The notes: a model not told the origin generated them from the letters alone. A stretch of 64,000 bases of DNA from Sphingomonas panni (GCF_022664435.1 NZ_JAKREU010000008.1:1-64000); one strand, 5' to 3'; counted from the first letter of the stretch, positions 8,214 through 17,055 are shown. Translations and numbers: made by a program.

Positions 8214-9389
8214 ATGCGCGCACTATGCTGGCACGGTAAAGGCGATGTCCGCGTCGACACCGTTGCGGATCCCGAGATCAAGCACCCGCGCGATGCGATC
8301 ATCAAAGTAACCGCCTGCGCGATCTGCGGGTCGGACCTTCACCTGCTGGATGGCTACCAGCCCACCATGGAGGCCGGCGACATCCTCGGCCACGAGAACA
8401 TGGGCGAGGTCGTGGCGCTCGGGTCCGAGGTCACCAACCTCAAGATCGGGGACCGGGTGGTGGTGCCGTTCACGATCAGCTGCGGCGATTGCTGGTTCTG
8501 CAAGAAGGGTCTGTTTGCGGCCTGCGATCGGACCAATCCGAACGCCGAGATGGCCGCCAAGGCGATGGGCCATTCGCCCGCCGGGCTGTTCGGCTTCAGC
8601 CACATGCTGGGCGGCTACTGCGGCGGTCAGGCGGAGTATCTCCGCGTGCCGATGGCGGATGTCGGTCCGATCAAGATTCCCGACAACGTTACCGACGAGC
8701 AGGCCCTCTTCCTATCGGATATCTTCCCGACCGGCTACATGGCCGCCGAGAATGCGCAGATCGAGCATGGCGACACCGTCGCGATCTGGGGCTGCGGTCC
8801 GGTCGGCCAGTTCGCCATCCGCTCCGCGCTGATGATGGGCGCCGGCCGCGTGATCGCGATCGACGAGGTGCCCGAGCGACTCGCCATGGCGGAGGCCGGT
8901 GGCGCTGAGACGATTAACTTCGCCGAAACCGATGTCTACGACGAGCTGCAGGCGCGAACCAAGGGCCGGGGCCCCGACAGCTGCATCGATGCTGTCGGCT
9001 GCGAGGCGGCCGCGCACGGGGCGGCGAACGCGGTCATGGACAAGGTGAAGGCAAGCATGATGCTCGCCACTGATCGCGTCCACGTCCTGCGGCAGGCGAT
9101 CATGAGCTGCCGCAAGGGCGGCACGGTCTCCGTGCCCGGCGTCTACGTCGGGATGGGTGACAAGCTTCCGATCGGTGCAGCGATGAACAAAGGACTAACG
9201 ATCAAGCTCGGCCAAACCCACGTGCAGCGCTATACTAGACCGTTGCTGGAAAAAATCGTCGCGGGCGCGATCGACCCCAGCTTCGTGATCACCCACCCGG
9301 CCAGTCTTGAAGACGCGCCAGAAATGTACGCTAAATTCCGCGACAAGGAAGAAGGTGTGATCAAGGTTGTTATGCGCCCGCACGGTTGA
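8214..9389 (+). CDS. zinc-dependent alcohol dehydrogenase (FdhA-like)
   Basis: This 391-aa medium-chain dehydrogenase has catalytic zinc ligands Cys38 and His60/Glu61 (GHENMGE), structural zinc cysteines at 90, 93, 96 and 104 ([16 protein letters not shown]), and the Rossmann motif WGCGPVGQ near 192. Inserts such as the long [16 protein letters not shown] loop resemble glutathione-independent formaldehyde dehydrogenases and their relatives. It probably oxidises a small alcohol or aldehyde with NAD. A GAGGAAA ribosome-binding site precedes the ATG. A strong hairpin follows the gene. Substrate is not predictable. Confidence 0.9.
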   Translation: MRALCWHGKGDVRVDTVADPEIKHPRDAIIKVTACAICGSDLHLLDGYQPTMEAGDILGHENMGEVVALGSEVTNLKIGDRVVVPFTISCGDCWFCKKGLFAACDRTNPNAEMAAKAMGHSPAGLFGFSHMLGGYCGGQAEYLRVPMADVGPIKIPDNVTDEQALFLSDIFPTGYMAAENAQIEHGDTVAIWGCGPVGQFAIRSALMMGAGRVIAIDEVPERLAMAEAGGAETINFAETDVYDELQARTKGRGPDSCIDAVGCEAAAHGAANAVMDKVKASMMLATDRVHVLRQAIMSCRKGGTVSVPGVYVGMGDKLPIGAAMNKGLTIKLGQTHVQRYTRPLLEKIVAGAIDPSFVITHPASLEDAPEMYAKFRDKEEGVIKVVMRPHG

Positions 9390-9427
9390 TTGGCGGAATA
9401 ACCGGGAACAGGACGCTTATCGATGCC

Positions 9428-9472
9428 GATCGACACCGCCGCTTTGGAGCACGTGTAGCGGCGGTGTCGATC
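9428..9472 (+). terminator. 16-bp perfect hairpin downstream of the dehydrogenase
   Basis: GATCGACACCGCCGCT and AGCGGCGGTGTCGATC pair perfectly around a 13-nt loop, about 40 nt after the dehydrogenase stop. There is no T run, so it could end transcription with help or protect the 3' end of the mRNA. Confidence 0.6.
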
Positions 9473-9505
9473 AGCTTGCGACCAAGTATGTCGGCAGACC
9501 TAGGG

Positions 9506-9694
9506 TCAGGACTCGTTGACCATAGCGAACAGCGATGGCCGACGCACCAGGAAGCGAAGCGCCACTTGGCGTGCGGTCGTGCCGTGGCTGGCCGCGATCT
9601 CCTCCAGCACGCGCCCGCCAGGGGTGCGCGGGCCGGGGAAGTCGCCCTGGCCGAACGGGCTGTCGGCGCCCGGCCGCGCGAACTTCCCATGATT
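9506..9694 (-). pseudogene. aldo/keto reductase C-terminal remnant
   Basis: The minus strand reads ADSPFGQGDFPGP, TPGGRVLEEIAASHGTTARQ and then VALRFLVRRPSLFAMV before a stop. This is the aldo/keto reductase segment that normally leads into the IPKAS cofactor-binding motif. The IPKAS motif and the whole TIM-barrel N-terminus are missing. The longer frame upstream is only the antisense of the next gene. Confidence 0.6.
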
Positions 9695-9754
9695 TAGGCC
9701 CAGGACGCCTTCCGTGGAGCTCGAGGCGCTACCATCGGAACAAGGAGAGAAAAG

Positions 9755-10429
9755 ATGCACAAGGCACTGTTCGTAGGCATTGAAGCCGGGCCGACCCACC
9801 AGGAAGATGCCGCTGAATTCCTCCGGGGTGCGCTGGAGCCGGTCGAGCATGAGCAGGACACGCGGCACTGGTACGCGCTGCGCTTTGGCCCCGCCGACTT
9901 CGCCATCTTCGATACCTTCCCCGGCAATGCCGGCCGGCTGAAGCATCTGTTCGGCACGGTCGGCCGGGCGCTGGTCGTGAAGACCTTCACCATCCTCAAC
10001 GGATTGCCGGAGATCGAGCCGGCCGACATCCTCGCCCTCAAGGTGCCGGCGGCGGACGCCCTGCCGCGCTTGGCCCTGCATGTTCCGCTTGAAGCACGGG
10101 ACGGTGCGGAGGAAGAGGTTGCCCGCTTCCTCCAAGGAGCCCGATCGGCCGTGGAGCGGGAGCCTGGCACCCTGTCGTGGTACGCTCTGCGTCTCGGAAA
10201 GACTCGGTTCGCCATCCTCGATACCTTCGCCGACGAGGCAGGGCGCGAGACGCATCTGTCGGGCGAAATCGGCACGGCGCTATCCGGAAGCGCTGCTTCG
10301 CTGTTCGCCGAGCCTCCCCAGATCCACCGCGCACAAATCTTGGCGTTCAAGATTGCATCCGCTGGTGATGAGGAGAGGACGAGCAGGAACACGTCGGTCG
10401 CGCGGCCCCTTGAGAGAGGGACAGTCTGA
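9755..10429 (+). CDS. tandem ABM-like (dimeric alpha/beta barrel) protein
   Basis: This 224-aa protein is built of two homologous ~95-residue halves. Each contains HWYALRFG / SWYALRLG, then FAIFDTFPGNAGR / FAILDTFADEAGR, and ends in ADILALKV / AQILAFKI. The pattern is that of small antibiotic-biosynthesis-monooxygenase-type barrels, which act as dimers; here the dimer seems covalently fused. No catalytic residue can be assigned. Its stop overlaps the ATG of a short downstream frame, suggesting an operon later cut by an IS relic. Confidence 0.6.
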   Translation: MHKALFVGIEAGPTHQEDAAEFLRGALEPVEHEQDTRHWYALRFGPADFAIFDTFPGNAGRLKHLFGTVGRALVVKTFTILNGLPEIEPADILALKVPAADALPRLALHVPLEARDGAEEEVARFLQGARSAVEREPGTLSWYALRLGKTRFAILDTFADEAGRETHLSGEIGTALSGSAASLFAEPPQIHRAQILAFKIASAGDEERTSRNTSVARPLERGTV

Positions 10430-10575
10430 TGGACACGAAGCAGAAGGTGCTCGTTGGAGCGGCCGTCGCCAGCACCGCGGCAGCCGGGGCCGCGTTCGCG
10501 TTCAAGTCCGCGGGCACGGATTCGAAGCTCACCAAGGTCGCGTGTCCGCCGTCAGCACCAATGGCACAGATTTGA
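10429..10575 (+). pseudogene. short frame cut by an IS3 relic
   Basis: The ATG overlaps the stop of the preceding gene. The 48-aa product begins MDTKQKVLVGAAVASTAAAG, a Lys-start plus Ala/Gly-rich hydrophobic stretch like a membrane anchor or signal. From about 10543 the sequence is IS-derived, so the natural C-terminus is lost. Function unknown. Confidence 0.4.
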
Positions 10576-10689
10576 GGTTGTGATTTAAGGAGGATCTGGG
10601 CTTCGTCGTAGTGACGAAGGAACGAAGATGAAGCCCAGATCCTCCAATGTAAAATCGCCCGCCAAGGCCTCAGCAGAGCGGGTAGTGAA
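10543..10689 (+). mobile_element. IS3-family terminal fragment with OrfA start
   Basis: The ATG at 10628 encodes MKPRSSNVKSPAKASAERVV, which I recognise as the N-terminus of OrfA from an IS3-type element common in sphingomonads. Homology stops after 20 residues, so the rest of the IS is deleted. The non-coding lead (about 10543-10627) contains a CTGGGCTTCGTCG..CGAAGATGAAGCCCAG hairpin. Confidence 0.55.
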
Positions 10690-10908
10690 CCGTGGATTTG
10701 AGGGATGCACAGCTCCCTGGGGTCGATTGTCGTTAGCGGCAAACCATTGAACATCGGGTATGGTCAGTTCCGTCCGCTCACGGACGTGCTGATCGGAAAA
10801 GCGCTCTCTACCGCCACAAGCGGTGTAGAGGGCGACTAGGTGCTTGGTCGCAAGATCCTTCTCCAAGCTGCGGGCACCCGCAATTTGGGCGAAGCTCGAT
10901 CGCCCCAA
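10690..10908 (-). CDS. hypothetical small protein, possibly truncated
   Basis: A minus-strand frame from 10908 encodes about 73 residues with protein-like composition, including FAANDNRP, a tail-like motif frequent in sphingomonad proteins. Its continuation below 10690 is antisense to the IS fragment and probably not native. No family recognised. Confidence 0.25.
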
Positions 10909-11058
10909 TAGGGAGCCGTAGCGCTCAGGGCTGACGCGCTTCAGAAGCCAACAACACGGCGTGCGTCATGCACTATAGTCAGCCGGCGGGCGTGGTGCGT
11001 CGCACCCCGTGCTCGACGGAGACGACAGCGCTTCGCAACGCCTACGGAGTGCGGTGAT

Positions 11059-11538
11059 ATGAGGGTCGCGGTGTGGTCGGTAGCGGGATTGCTGCTAGTG
11101 TCCTGCTCGCCGAACGCACCGCAACCCGAGGTCCCGGCCGGCTGGAAGTCGGTCGGGATCCCTTCGTGCTGCACGGTCGCCATTCCATCAGATGCGACTC
11201 TGAAGGCGGGAAAGGACCCGGTAGACGATCCGGTGTTCCTGCTGCGCGGGCCGGGCTACGAAGGCATGTTCACAGTGACAGGCCGAGGATCGGCGCTGCC
11301 GATCGCGAGCTCCGGGACCAACTACAAAGCGGATCAGCTCACGCTCGACGGCCGCCCCGCAGGCGTAGCTTCCTACCGTGTCGCCGACCCGAACTATCCC
11401 GAGCGCCGCAGCCTTCTGTGGACGTTTGCTGGGCGGAACGACGGATCGGGGAAGAACCTGGTGCTTGATCTTTCCTGCAAGGAAACGGGTTGTGCCGTAT
11501 TCCTGCCTATGATCGGCTCCCTCGACGCAAAACCATGA
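11059..11538 (+). CDS. putative lipoprotein, unknown function
   Basis: This 159-aa protein starts MRVAVWSVAGLLLVSC, a lipoprotein signal peptide with Cys16 as the likely lipidated residue. The mature part is small, polar and beta-rich, with Cys pairs (PSCCTV; SCKETGC). It should be anchored in the periplasm. No enzyme motif is visible. Confidence 0.7.
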   Translation: MRVAVWSVAGLLLVSCSPNAPQPEVPAGWKSVGIPSCCTVAIPSDATLKAGKDPVDDPVFLLRGPGYEGMFTVTGRGSALPIASSGTNYKADQLTLDGRPAGVASYRVADPNYPERRSLLWTFAGRNDGSGKNLVLDLSCKETGCAVFLPMIGSLDAKP

Positions 11539-11560
11539 ATACTCGCTGCCTTATGGGTCA

Positions 11561-11683
11561 ATGCCGACCGGGAAGCCGATCCGGCTTGTCGGCCGGCTGG
11601 AGCGTTCGTTATGGGGCGACGACGACTTTGGCCGGTTCCAGCTAGACGACGCCGCGGTCATCGCAGTCGACGGGCCACGTTGA
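11561..11683 (+). CDS. small ORF, 40 aa
   Basis: ATG at 11561 opens a 40-codon frame with protein-like composition (KPIRLVGRLERSLWGDDDFG, then a DDAAVIAVDG motif). It resembles the N-terminal half of DUF5818-type small proteins, but this is weak. There is no clear ribosome-binding site and it may be a gene fragment. Confidence 0.3.
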   Translation: MPTGKPIRLVGRLERSLWGDDDFGRFQLDDAAVIAVDGPR

Positions 11684-12034
11684 GGCGGGCCCGGCTGGGC
11701 CGAAGGTCGAGCCCACGGGTTGGGTAGGCGGGATAACGACGCAGCCGCTACGATCGGGGCGGTTCCTTTATACCGGCTGGGGCATGAAGAGAATCCTATC
11801 CCGACCATTGATCCCAAACGGGACGATCGCGGCCAGCGCAGTTCGACGGGTTCGGTCATAAACGTATATCTGTGCCCATTCTATGCGCCGTCCTCTGTTC
11901 GCGAAAACCTTCCTTTCTGACGACCTTGCCGGCGGGCCATGACCGCAACGCATTTCTGCGGCCTGCTGCTTGTCAAAACTGTTCTGAAAACCTTCTTCGC
12001 AAAAGCGGCTGCCGGCGACGGGTTTGGAGAACCC
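11684..12034. other. non-coding stretch, nothing recognised
   Basis: About 350 nt with no convincing reading frame on either strand. It lies between the lipoprotein locus and IS21-type repeats and is somewhat AT-richer than its surroundings, consistent with IS-mediated rearrangement debris. Confidence 0.4.
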
Positions 12035-12190
12035 ATTGGCAGGAAGCGTGAGCACGACGCCCCGTTTGCAAGCAGCGCCGGATGATGGCGAGCACATTGG
12101 CAGATAATTCGAGCAGGATGCCACCTGCCAGTGGCAGAGAGCGTGAGCAGAAAAACCGGCTGTTTGCGAGCAGACGCCGCTACGATTGCA
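12035..12190. repeat. reiterated repeats, probable IS21-type terminus
   Basis: Three copies of a motif like (A)TTGGCAGnnAGCGTGAGCA begin near 12035, 12096 and 12130. Two copies of GTTTGCnAGCAG lie near 12064 and 12162. A core CGAGCA/GTGAGCA recurs six times with spacings of roughly 18-33 bp. Multiple subterminal repeats are typical of IS21-family ends, where IstA binds. The repeats abut the broken end of istA and probably belong to a second IS21-like element. Confidence 0.5.
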
Positions 12191-12195
12191 AGCGC

Positions 12196-13224
12196 CTACA
12201 AGTAGCGGTTGCGGTCGAAGCTGATGAGGCATGTGCCGCTCACCGCGTGCTCGCTCTCATGGAAGCCGTCGAAGGGCGCGACGACCGGCTGGAGCACGCC
12301 ACGCTCGGCAGCCCATGCCTGCGCGACGGTCAGCTCCTTCTGCTCCGGATGCCGGTGCATGTCGGCCCAGCGACGACACTCCGCCTCCAGCCAGCCGTTC
12401 AGCTCCTCGATGCTGGCAAAGCGCAAGCGCGGCTGGAAAAGCCTGCCACGCGCGGTCTGCACCTGGTTTTCGACCTGGCCCTTCTCCCAGCCTGACGCCG
12501 GCGAGCAGGCCGTCGGCTCGACCATGTAGTGGTTGGCCATGACCAGGAAACGCCGGTTGAAGACCCGCTCCTTGCCGGTGAACACGCTCGTCACCGCCGT
12601 CTTCATGTTGTCGTAGATGCCGCGCGTCGGCACGCCTCCGAAGAAGGCGAACGCCCGCGCATGGGCGTCGAACACCATCTCCTGTGTCTCGCGCGGATAG
12701 GCTCGCACATACATGGCCCGCGAAGCGCACAGCCGCACATGGGCGACCTTCACGCGCATCGGCTTGCCCGCGATCTCGACGTCCTCGTGGCTCCAGTCGA
12801 ACTGATACGCCTCGCCTGGTCGGAACAGCAGCGGGATGAACGCCGGCGCATTCATCACGTCGCGACGCCGCGCCTGCCGCCAGCGGGCCGCATAGCGGCG
12901 CACCGCGTCGTATGAGCCGTCGAACCCCTCGCGCAGCAGCAGATCGTGGATACGCGTGAGGCGCAGCTTCTCGCGCCGCGGCCGTGCCTCGTCTTCCTCC
13001 AGCAACGCATCCAGTCGCGTCTGAAACGGCCCCAGCTTCGGCAGCGGCTGCACCTCCCGCCGGTAGCCCATGTCCGCCTCCGGCGCCCGGATCGCCTTGC
13101 GCACCACCTTGCGCGACAGGTGCAGGTCCCGCGCTATCGCCTTGATGGCCTTCCCCGACGCGTGCTCGCGCCGGATCCTCAACACCGTCTCCAATACCAG
13201 CATCCCGATCTCGCCGCCTGACAC
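12196..13224 (-). pseudogene. istA: IS21-family transposase IstA, truncated
   Basis: This 342-aa frame starts with LVLETVLRIRREHASGKAIK and a helix-turn-helix (IKAIARDLHLSRKVVRKAIR), then has the rve core (QFDWSHEDVEI, GIYDNMKTAV, PASGWEKGQVENQV, giving D, D and E). IstA proteins are about 500 aa; this one stops at FDRNRYL, where the family continues FDRNRYSV. The istB ATPase gene is missing. The sequence past the break is the repeat cluster at 12035-12190, so another element or a deletion removed the rest. Confidence 0.85.
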
Positions 13225-13254
13225 ACCGCCAAGCGAGCACCCTAGACCACCGGG

Positions 13255-13668
13255 ATGAGGGGTCCTTTTTCGACGCCGATCACCCCGCTACCGGGGTCCC
13301 TTTTCCACGCCGATCCACACATCGACGACATCGCCCATCCGTCCGCCGAGCGTGATGCCACCGCCTTGTTGCGCCAATATGTTGCGGCTGCGGGGTTGCT
13401 CGGGGGTGCAGTCGCCGTAGCGATCGTGGGCATCGCAATCAGTCCGCCATCCGCTGTTGCTGCGATCGGTGGCATCATCGTCGCGCTGGCTTTTGGCTAT
13501 GCCTTGGTGCTGACGGAGCTCACGGCCGTACCGGAGACGCTTCGGGCTATCCCGACGTTGCCGTCTCGCCGATTGAGGCGATTGCGCCTCGCGACCGCTG
13601 CGATCGGGACCGTGGAGACAATCCTGCCGCTGATCCTGGCAGTCGCGATCGTGGTAGTCCACTGGTGA
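13255..13668 (+). pseudogene. membrane protein with 5' end replaced by IS21 sequence
   Basis: The open frame encodes three likely membrane helices (AAGLLGGAVAVAIVGIAI; AVAAIGGIIVALAFGYALVL; ILPLILAVAIVVVHW). The only ATG lies in the IS21 end repeats, so the first ~20 codons are IS-derived and the native start was probably removed. The rest reads as an ordinary small integral membrane protein of unknown function. Confidence 0.5.
13257..13317. repeat. IS21-type end repeats (two copies)
   Basis: GGGGTCCYTTTTCSACGCC followed by GATC occurs twice (from 13259 and from 13293; 21 of 23 bases identical, 34-bp period), just outside the istA start. These are the multiple terminal repeats of an IS21-family left end. 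Confidence 0.65.
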
Positions 13669-13683
13669 GGCGATCGAGCGGCG

Positions 13684-13956
13684 TCAGCTCGTTCGGCCCG
13701 ACATATCGACCCAATTGTCTATGTCGTGACCCGAAGCATCGCGGATCTCGTACATGTCCGCGCGGGTGAGGCGGCCATCGGACCAAGCGGCGCGATACGC
13801 CGCCTGACCCTGCGGGCCGGTCTTGGATAGCACGGTCGCGGCGCGCTCTTCTTTGGGGCCGACGGGGATGAAATAAACCGCGACCAGTCCGGTAAGGGCC
13901 GCAGACGTGAGAGCGATGGCTGCCAGCCGGACAGTGCGCGCATGAGGCTGCTGCAT
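13684..13956 (-). CDS. hypothetical protein with N-terminal membrane anchor
   Basis: This 90-aa protein has one N-terminal hydrophobic helix (LAAIALTSAALTGLVAVYFI). The soluble C-terminal part (SDGRLTRADMYEIRDASGHD) looks like a short helical domain. It is the last of three small minus-strand membrane genes. No family recognised. Confidence 0.5.
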   Translation of the reverse strand: MQQPHARTVRLAAIALTSAALTGLVAVYFIPVGPKEERAATVLSKTGPQGQAAYRAAWSDGRLTRADMYEIRDASGHDIDNWVDMSGRTS

Positions 13957-13960
13957 CCGT

Positions 13961-14194
13961 TCAGACCCTCCGCAGAATGCCGAGGCGCCTACGAATTAAC
14001 GCGGTGCCGATGATGTAGGGCGGGCCAGCGAGCAAGCCCGCTACTGCCCAGACCCAGAGGTCGACGTCGGCGTAAACGAGCGCGCCGACGATCCCAGCCC
14101 AATAAGCTGCCTCGAGGAGGTGCATGAAGGCGTTGAGGTAATCGCGTCCCGTCGTCTTCGGAACGACGAAGCTGTTGCGGCGCGGCGTGGCCAT
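13961..14194 (-). CDS. small membrane protein, unknown function
   Basis: This protein is 77 aa from the ATG at 14194. A longer start at 14227 is possible, but MATPRRNSF is preceded by a better ribosome-binding site. It has two predicted helices (AAYWAGIVGALVYA; LWVWAVAGLLAGPPYIIGTA) between basic ends. Confidence 0.5.
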   Translation of the reverse strand: MATPRRNSFVVPKTTGRDYLNAFMHLLEAAYWAGIVGALVYADVDLWVWAVAGLLAGPPYIIGTALIRRRLGILRRV

Positions 14195-14266
14195 ATCCGG
14201 CACTCCCGTTGATAATTGCGTGAACATACGGGAAGCCGGGGCAAAGCCAAGTCAGGTTTGGTCCGA

Positions 14267-14674
14267 TCAGACCGCGGCTTTCAGCGGCTCAGGTTTCTTC
14301 CCGTCGGGTAGTTTCTCGCGAAGGTGGTTCCGTACTAGCGCCGCGGAGAACGGCTTCCCGATGAACGTCGCCTTCTCCGGCAGGTCGCCATCGTTCGGTT
14401 TGACGCGACCGCTGGCGATGACAATCTCGATCCACGGCCACCGCGCCGCGACATGGTGAGCGAGGGCAAAGCCGTCCGTCTCTCCTGGCATCTCGACGTC
14501 AGAGAAGAGGAGCGTGATACCTTCGGCGTGCTCGGGGAGCATAGCTTTCGCAGCATCGCCATGATCGGCCGAATGACAGCGAAACCCAACATCCTCGAGG
14601 ATGCCGCACGCGTCCATAAGGATGATAGGGTCATCATCGACGACAAGCGCGAAAGGGATCGTTGAGGGTTCCAT
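14267..14674 (-). CDS. receiver-only response regulator (CheY-like)
   Basis: This 135-aa protein is a stand-alone receiver domain. It has the acidic pocket at Asp13-Asp15 (LVVDDDP), phospho-acceptor Asp59 (LLFSDVEMPG), Ser/Thr switch in IASGR and Lys107 in IGKPFS. There is no output domain. Many such proteins in sphingomonads act in the general stress or light response or as phosphate sinks. No histidine kinase is adjacent, so the partner is elsewhere. Start MEPSTIP is preferred over the upstream MLQIKG. Confidence 0.88.
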   Translation of the reverse strand: MEPSTIPFALVVDDDPIILMDACGILEDVGFRCHSADHGDAAKAMLPEHAEGITLLFSDVEMPGETDGFALAHHVAARWPWIEIVIASGRVKPNDGDLPEKATFIGKPFSAALVRNHLREKLPDGKKPEPLKAAV

Positions 14675-14781
14675 TCCCCTCAAACCCTTGATTTGGAGCA
14701 AAGTCTCCTAACACGCGTCGATTTTCCAACGACTGTCACGCGGTCGAGCGCCGGACAGTCGGGGGGAGGGGAGGTACATCC

Positions 14782-15102
14782 TCACGACGTTATGCCGACG
14801 TTCCCGCGATAGTACCTTTCGGACAGACGACGCTCGCGCACCGCCAGCACGACGAAGGTGATCGCATAGGCCAGTCCCGCAGCAAGCAGGACCAGAAGCG
14901 GCACACCAAATGCTGCCAAAGCGATGATAACGGTAGGTCCGATCATGCTGAGGAGCGTGAAGCTCTGCGAGGAGCCGGGTGCGCGAAGTCCGTCCCTGTT
15001 GGTGCGCCAGTCTGCTCCGCGGCCTGCTCGCATCGCAGCGCGCATGTTCCACAAGCCGGCTCCCATCGCGATGGCGATCCCCAGAATAAGCAAAACGTGC
15101 AT
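14782..15102 (-). CDS. integral membrane protein, unknown function
   Basis: This protein is 106 aa from MHVLLILGIAIAMGAGLW at 15102. It has an N-terminal helix, a basic loop (RAAMRAGRGADWRTNRDG) and two further helices (LLSMIGPTVIIALAAFGVPL; LLVLLAAGLAYAITFVVL). No family recognised. Confidence 0.55.
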   Translation of the reverse strand: MHVLLILGIAIAMGAGLWNMRAAMRAGRGADWRTNRDGLRAPGSSQSFTLLSMIGPTVIIALAAFGVPLLVLLAAGLAYAITFVVLAVRERRLSERYYRGNVGITS

Positions 15103-15287
15103 TCCGAACCTCCAACGTGTGAGATGTGTGTGACCTTCATAGGGCTGCGCGGTCAAGCGCGGCGACCTGGTGCCACCACTGATGATGTTCCCGGCAAGAT
15201 TCATCCTGTGGGATCTACGTGGTATGAAGAAAAAGACTTGCGCACCCTGTTCACGTTATGTTCAATACGCGCCACAGGAGGACGACC

Positions 15288-15752
15288 ATGAAGTTGAAGG
15301 ACGCGATGCGCGGCTATGATTACGATCTGCCGCTTCTGGATGCGCTAAACGATCCGCAGCTGTCGGTCGATCGCCGGGTGCTGGCCGGAGCGACCATCGG
15401 CGTCGGCCTGGACATCGCCTATTTCGCAATCCGTGAGCTGGAGGAAGCGTTCGCGGCCTTGGCGCACGACCATAGCAACGGCGTCGAGGAGGGTGTCGGC
15501 TTCGAGGAGGTCGCCGAGATCCTGAAGGCGCAGAGCCCGTTCCAGATGCGTCTATGGCACCTGCTGGACGTGACGCCCCTGCAGCTGGCGCTCGAGGACC
15601 TCGCGTGGCTCAAGAGCCTCGCGTATCGCCGCGGCCGTATGGCGGCGGTCGTCCGCGACGAGAACCTGCCGATCACCTACATGACCGATGAGGCGCTCTG
15701 CGAAGGCGTCACCGCATCGCAGCTGATGGCGCGAACGCAGGCGAGCAGCTGA
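15288..15752 (+). CDS. hypothetical soluble protein
   Basis: This 154-aa protein starts MKLKDAMRGYDYDLPLLDAL, preceded by an AGGAGG ribosome-binding site that decides the start over the upstream ATG at 15258. It is acidic and helical with no signal or membrane segment. Function unknown. Confidence 0.6.
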   Translation: MKLKDAMRGYDYDLPLLDALNDPQLSVDRRVLAGATIGVGLDIAYFAIRELEEAFAALAHDHSNGVEEGVGFEEVAEILKAQSPFQMRLWHLLDVTPLQLALEDLAWLKSLAYRRGRMAAVVRDENLPITYMTDEALCEGVTASQLMARTQASS

Positions 15753-15759
15753 TCTGTCT

Positions 15760-15969
15760 TCAGGCGACCAGTACCTGCATGGTCTCGGGCGCCTGGGGCC
15801 TCTGCCGCGATACGCGGAAGGGTTGAGTAGCGTTGCCGGTGCGAACGACGAATTGATCGACGCCGGTCGCTTCGCGCAGTTGGATTGCGACGGCATAGGC
15901 GTTCTCGAAGGACGCCAGTGAGCGGCAGGTAGAAGCTGTGTTGAGCATGGCGCGGTACTCGTCTGGCAC
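15760..15969 (-). CDS. hypothetical small protein
   Basis: This 69-aa frame (MPDEYRAMLNTASTCRSLAS..) has good codon use and a compact mixed alpha/beta look, with central ENAYAVAIQLREATGVDQFV. It is convergent with the gene ending at 15752. No family recognised. Confidence 0.45.
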   Translation of the reverse strand: MPDEYRAMLNTASTCRSLASFENAYAVAIQLREATGVDQFVVRTGNATQPFRVSRQRPQAPETMQVLVA

Positions 15970-16115
15970 GTCCTGTCACGGCACGCGCCGCAGCGCGTCC
16001 GTTCATGGATTGTTGAACATGTTGGGTATATCAAAGGGAGCGGACCGGATTCGACGCACTCGCGTTTAATCGGTCTATCCGCCGTTTCGACGGAGGATCC
16101 TTTGATGATGGGGTC

Positions 16116-16142
16116 GGGGCCGCTGCTATCGGTTTCGGCCCC
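16116..16142 (+). terminator. GC-rich hairpin followed by ATTTTC
   Basis: GGGGCCG and CGGCCCC form a stem and are followed by ATTTTCG on the plus strand, the form of an intrinsic terminator. No plus-strand gene is visible in the preceding ~360 nt, so it may end a small RNA or the transcript of the gene at 15288-15752. Confidence 0.45.
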
Positions 16143-16186
16143 ATTTTCGTATCCGCCGCTTGTGAGAGGCGCCGTAGGCGTCCAAT

Positions 16187-16438
16187 TTAGCGGGGCATCA
16201 TCATCCCGCTGGCGAGGCCAACCACGTAGCCGTCAGCCTCGGCCTTTCGCTTGACCATCTCTTCGCACGTCAGCGGTTCCGAAGGCGGAGCCATGCTTGC
16301 TGCTCCGATCATGCCGCAGAAGCCGAGCCCTGCAACCACGGCGGTTACCTTCAAAGTCACCGCACCACCCTGGTAGAGAATGGTTATGGAGGCGGTGACC
16401 AGGACCGAGATTACGAACACCAAACCAGTATGATCCAT
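16187..16438 (-). CDS. small membrane protein
   Basis: This 83-aa protein starts at MDHTGLVFVISVLVTASITI. It has two hydrophobic helices, a short polar stretch with one Cys (LTCEEMVKRKAEADGY) and a Met-rich tail. Function unknown. Confidence 0.5.
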   Translation of the reverse strand: MDHTGLVFVISVLVTASITILYQGGAVTLKVTAVVAGLGFCGMIGAASMAPPSEPLTCEEMVKRKAEADGYVVGLASGMMMPR

Positions 16439-16645
16439 GGTTTCAACTCCTACAGAGTTACGATATGGAAGCATCGGCGAACGGCATCGCAGGCGCGCGC
16501 CAATCGCACCGCGTCACACCAAAAGGACGCAGCTTTACAGCGCCGTTAAACGCTCCGTTTTACATAACCATTATTATCGCTCTGAAAGAAAGCGCGCTGC
16601 CGATACAGGCGTGCAGGCGTCTAACAGGCGCTAACAGCAGCCTGA

Positions 16646-17023
16646 TTACTGGCGCGTCCGGTCGCGATTAAGCCATCTGTCGAAAGGACCGAACAGCTTC
16701 GGGAGTTTGTAGGTGACAAGACCGATCATAAAGAAAAGGCCGCTGCCGAGAAAGTTCTGAGGTAGCCGGTCAGGGGACAGTCCTTCCCACATCAGGCCGG
16801 TATAAACGCAGGCGAGCCCGATCAGGTAGACGACAGCGGCGAAGCCCGAAGCTGCTACCATACCGTAACCGACGCTTGCGACGGCCTGGTCGTCAATCTG
16901 CCCTGTAGCCCGCTTCATCATCGCGAGGAGCAGGACGAACATCATCACCACCATCGGTGTCCCGGCGACGATCTGAAGCCATTCGATGGCAACCATCTCT
17001 CCGAAGGGCCCGGATCCAAGCAT
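16646..17023 (-). CDS. integral membrane protein, unknown function
   Basis: This 125-aa protein has three predicted helices (IVAGTPMVVMMFVLLLAMMK; VAASGFAAVVYLIGLACVYT; FLGSGLFFMIGLVTYKL) and a basic C-terminus. It is the last gene of the minus-strand backbone series that starts upstream at the methyltransferase. A pyrimidine-rich tract (17057-17070) lies 34-47 nt upstream of its start. Confidence 0.55.
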   Translation of the reverse strand: MLGSGPFGEMVAIEWLQIVAGTPMVVMMFVLLLAMMKRATGQIDDQAVASVGYGMVAASGFAAVVYLIGLACVYTGLMWEGLSPDRLPQNFLGSGLFFMIGLVTYKLPKLFGPFDRWLNRDRTRQ

Positions 17024-17055
17024 GGCAATTCTCCCTCAATCTGTCCTTACGTCTT

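Noticed and set aside
12035-12190. Iterons of a replication origin or integron attC sites
   Set aside because: No rep gene or integron integrase is nearby; the repeats touch a broken istA, so IS21 termini are the simpler reading.
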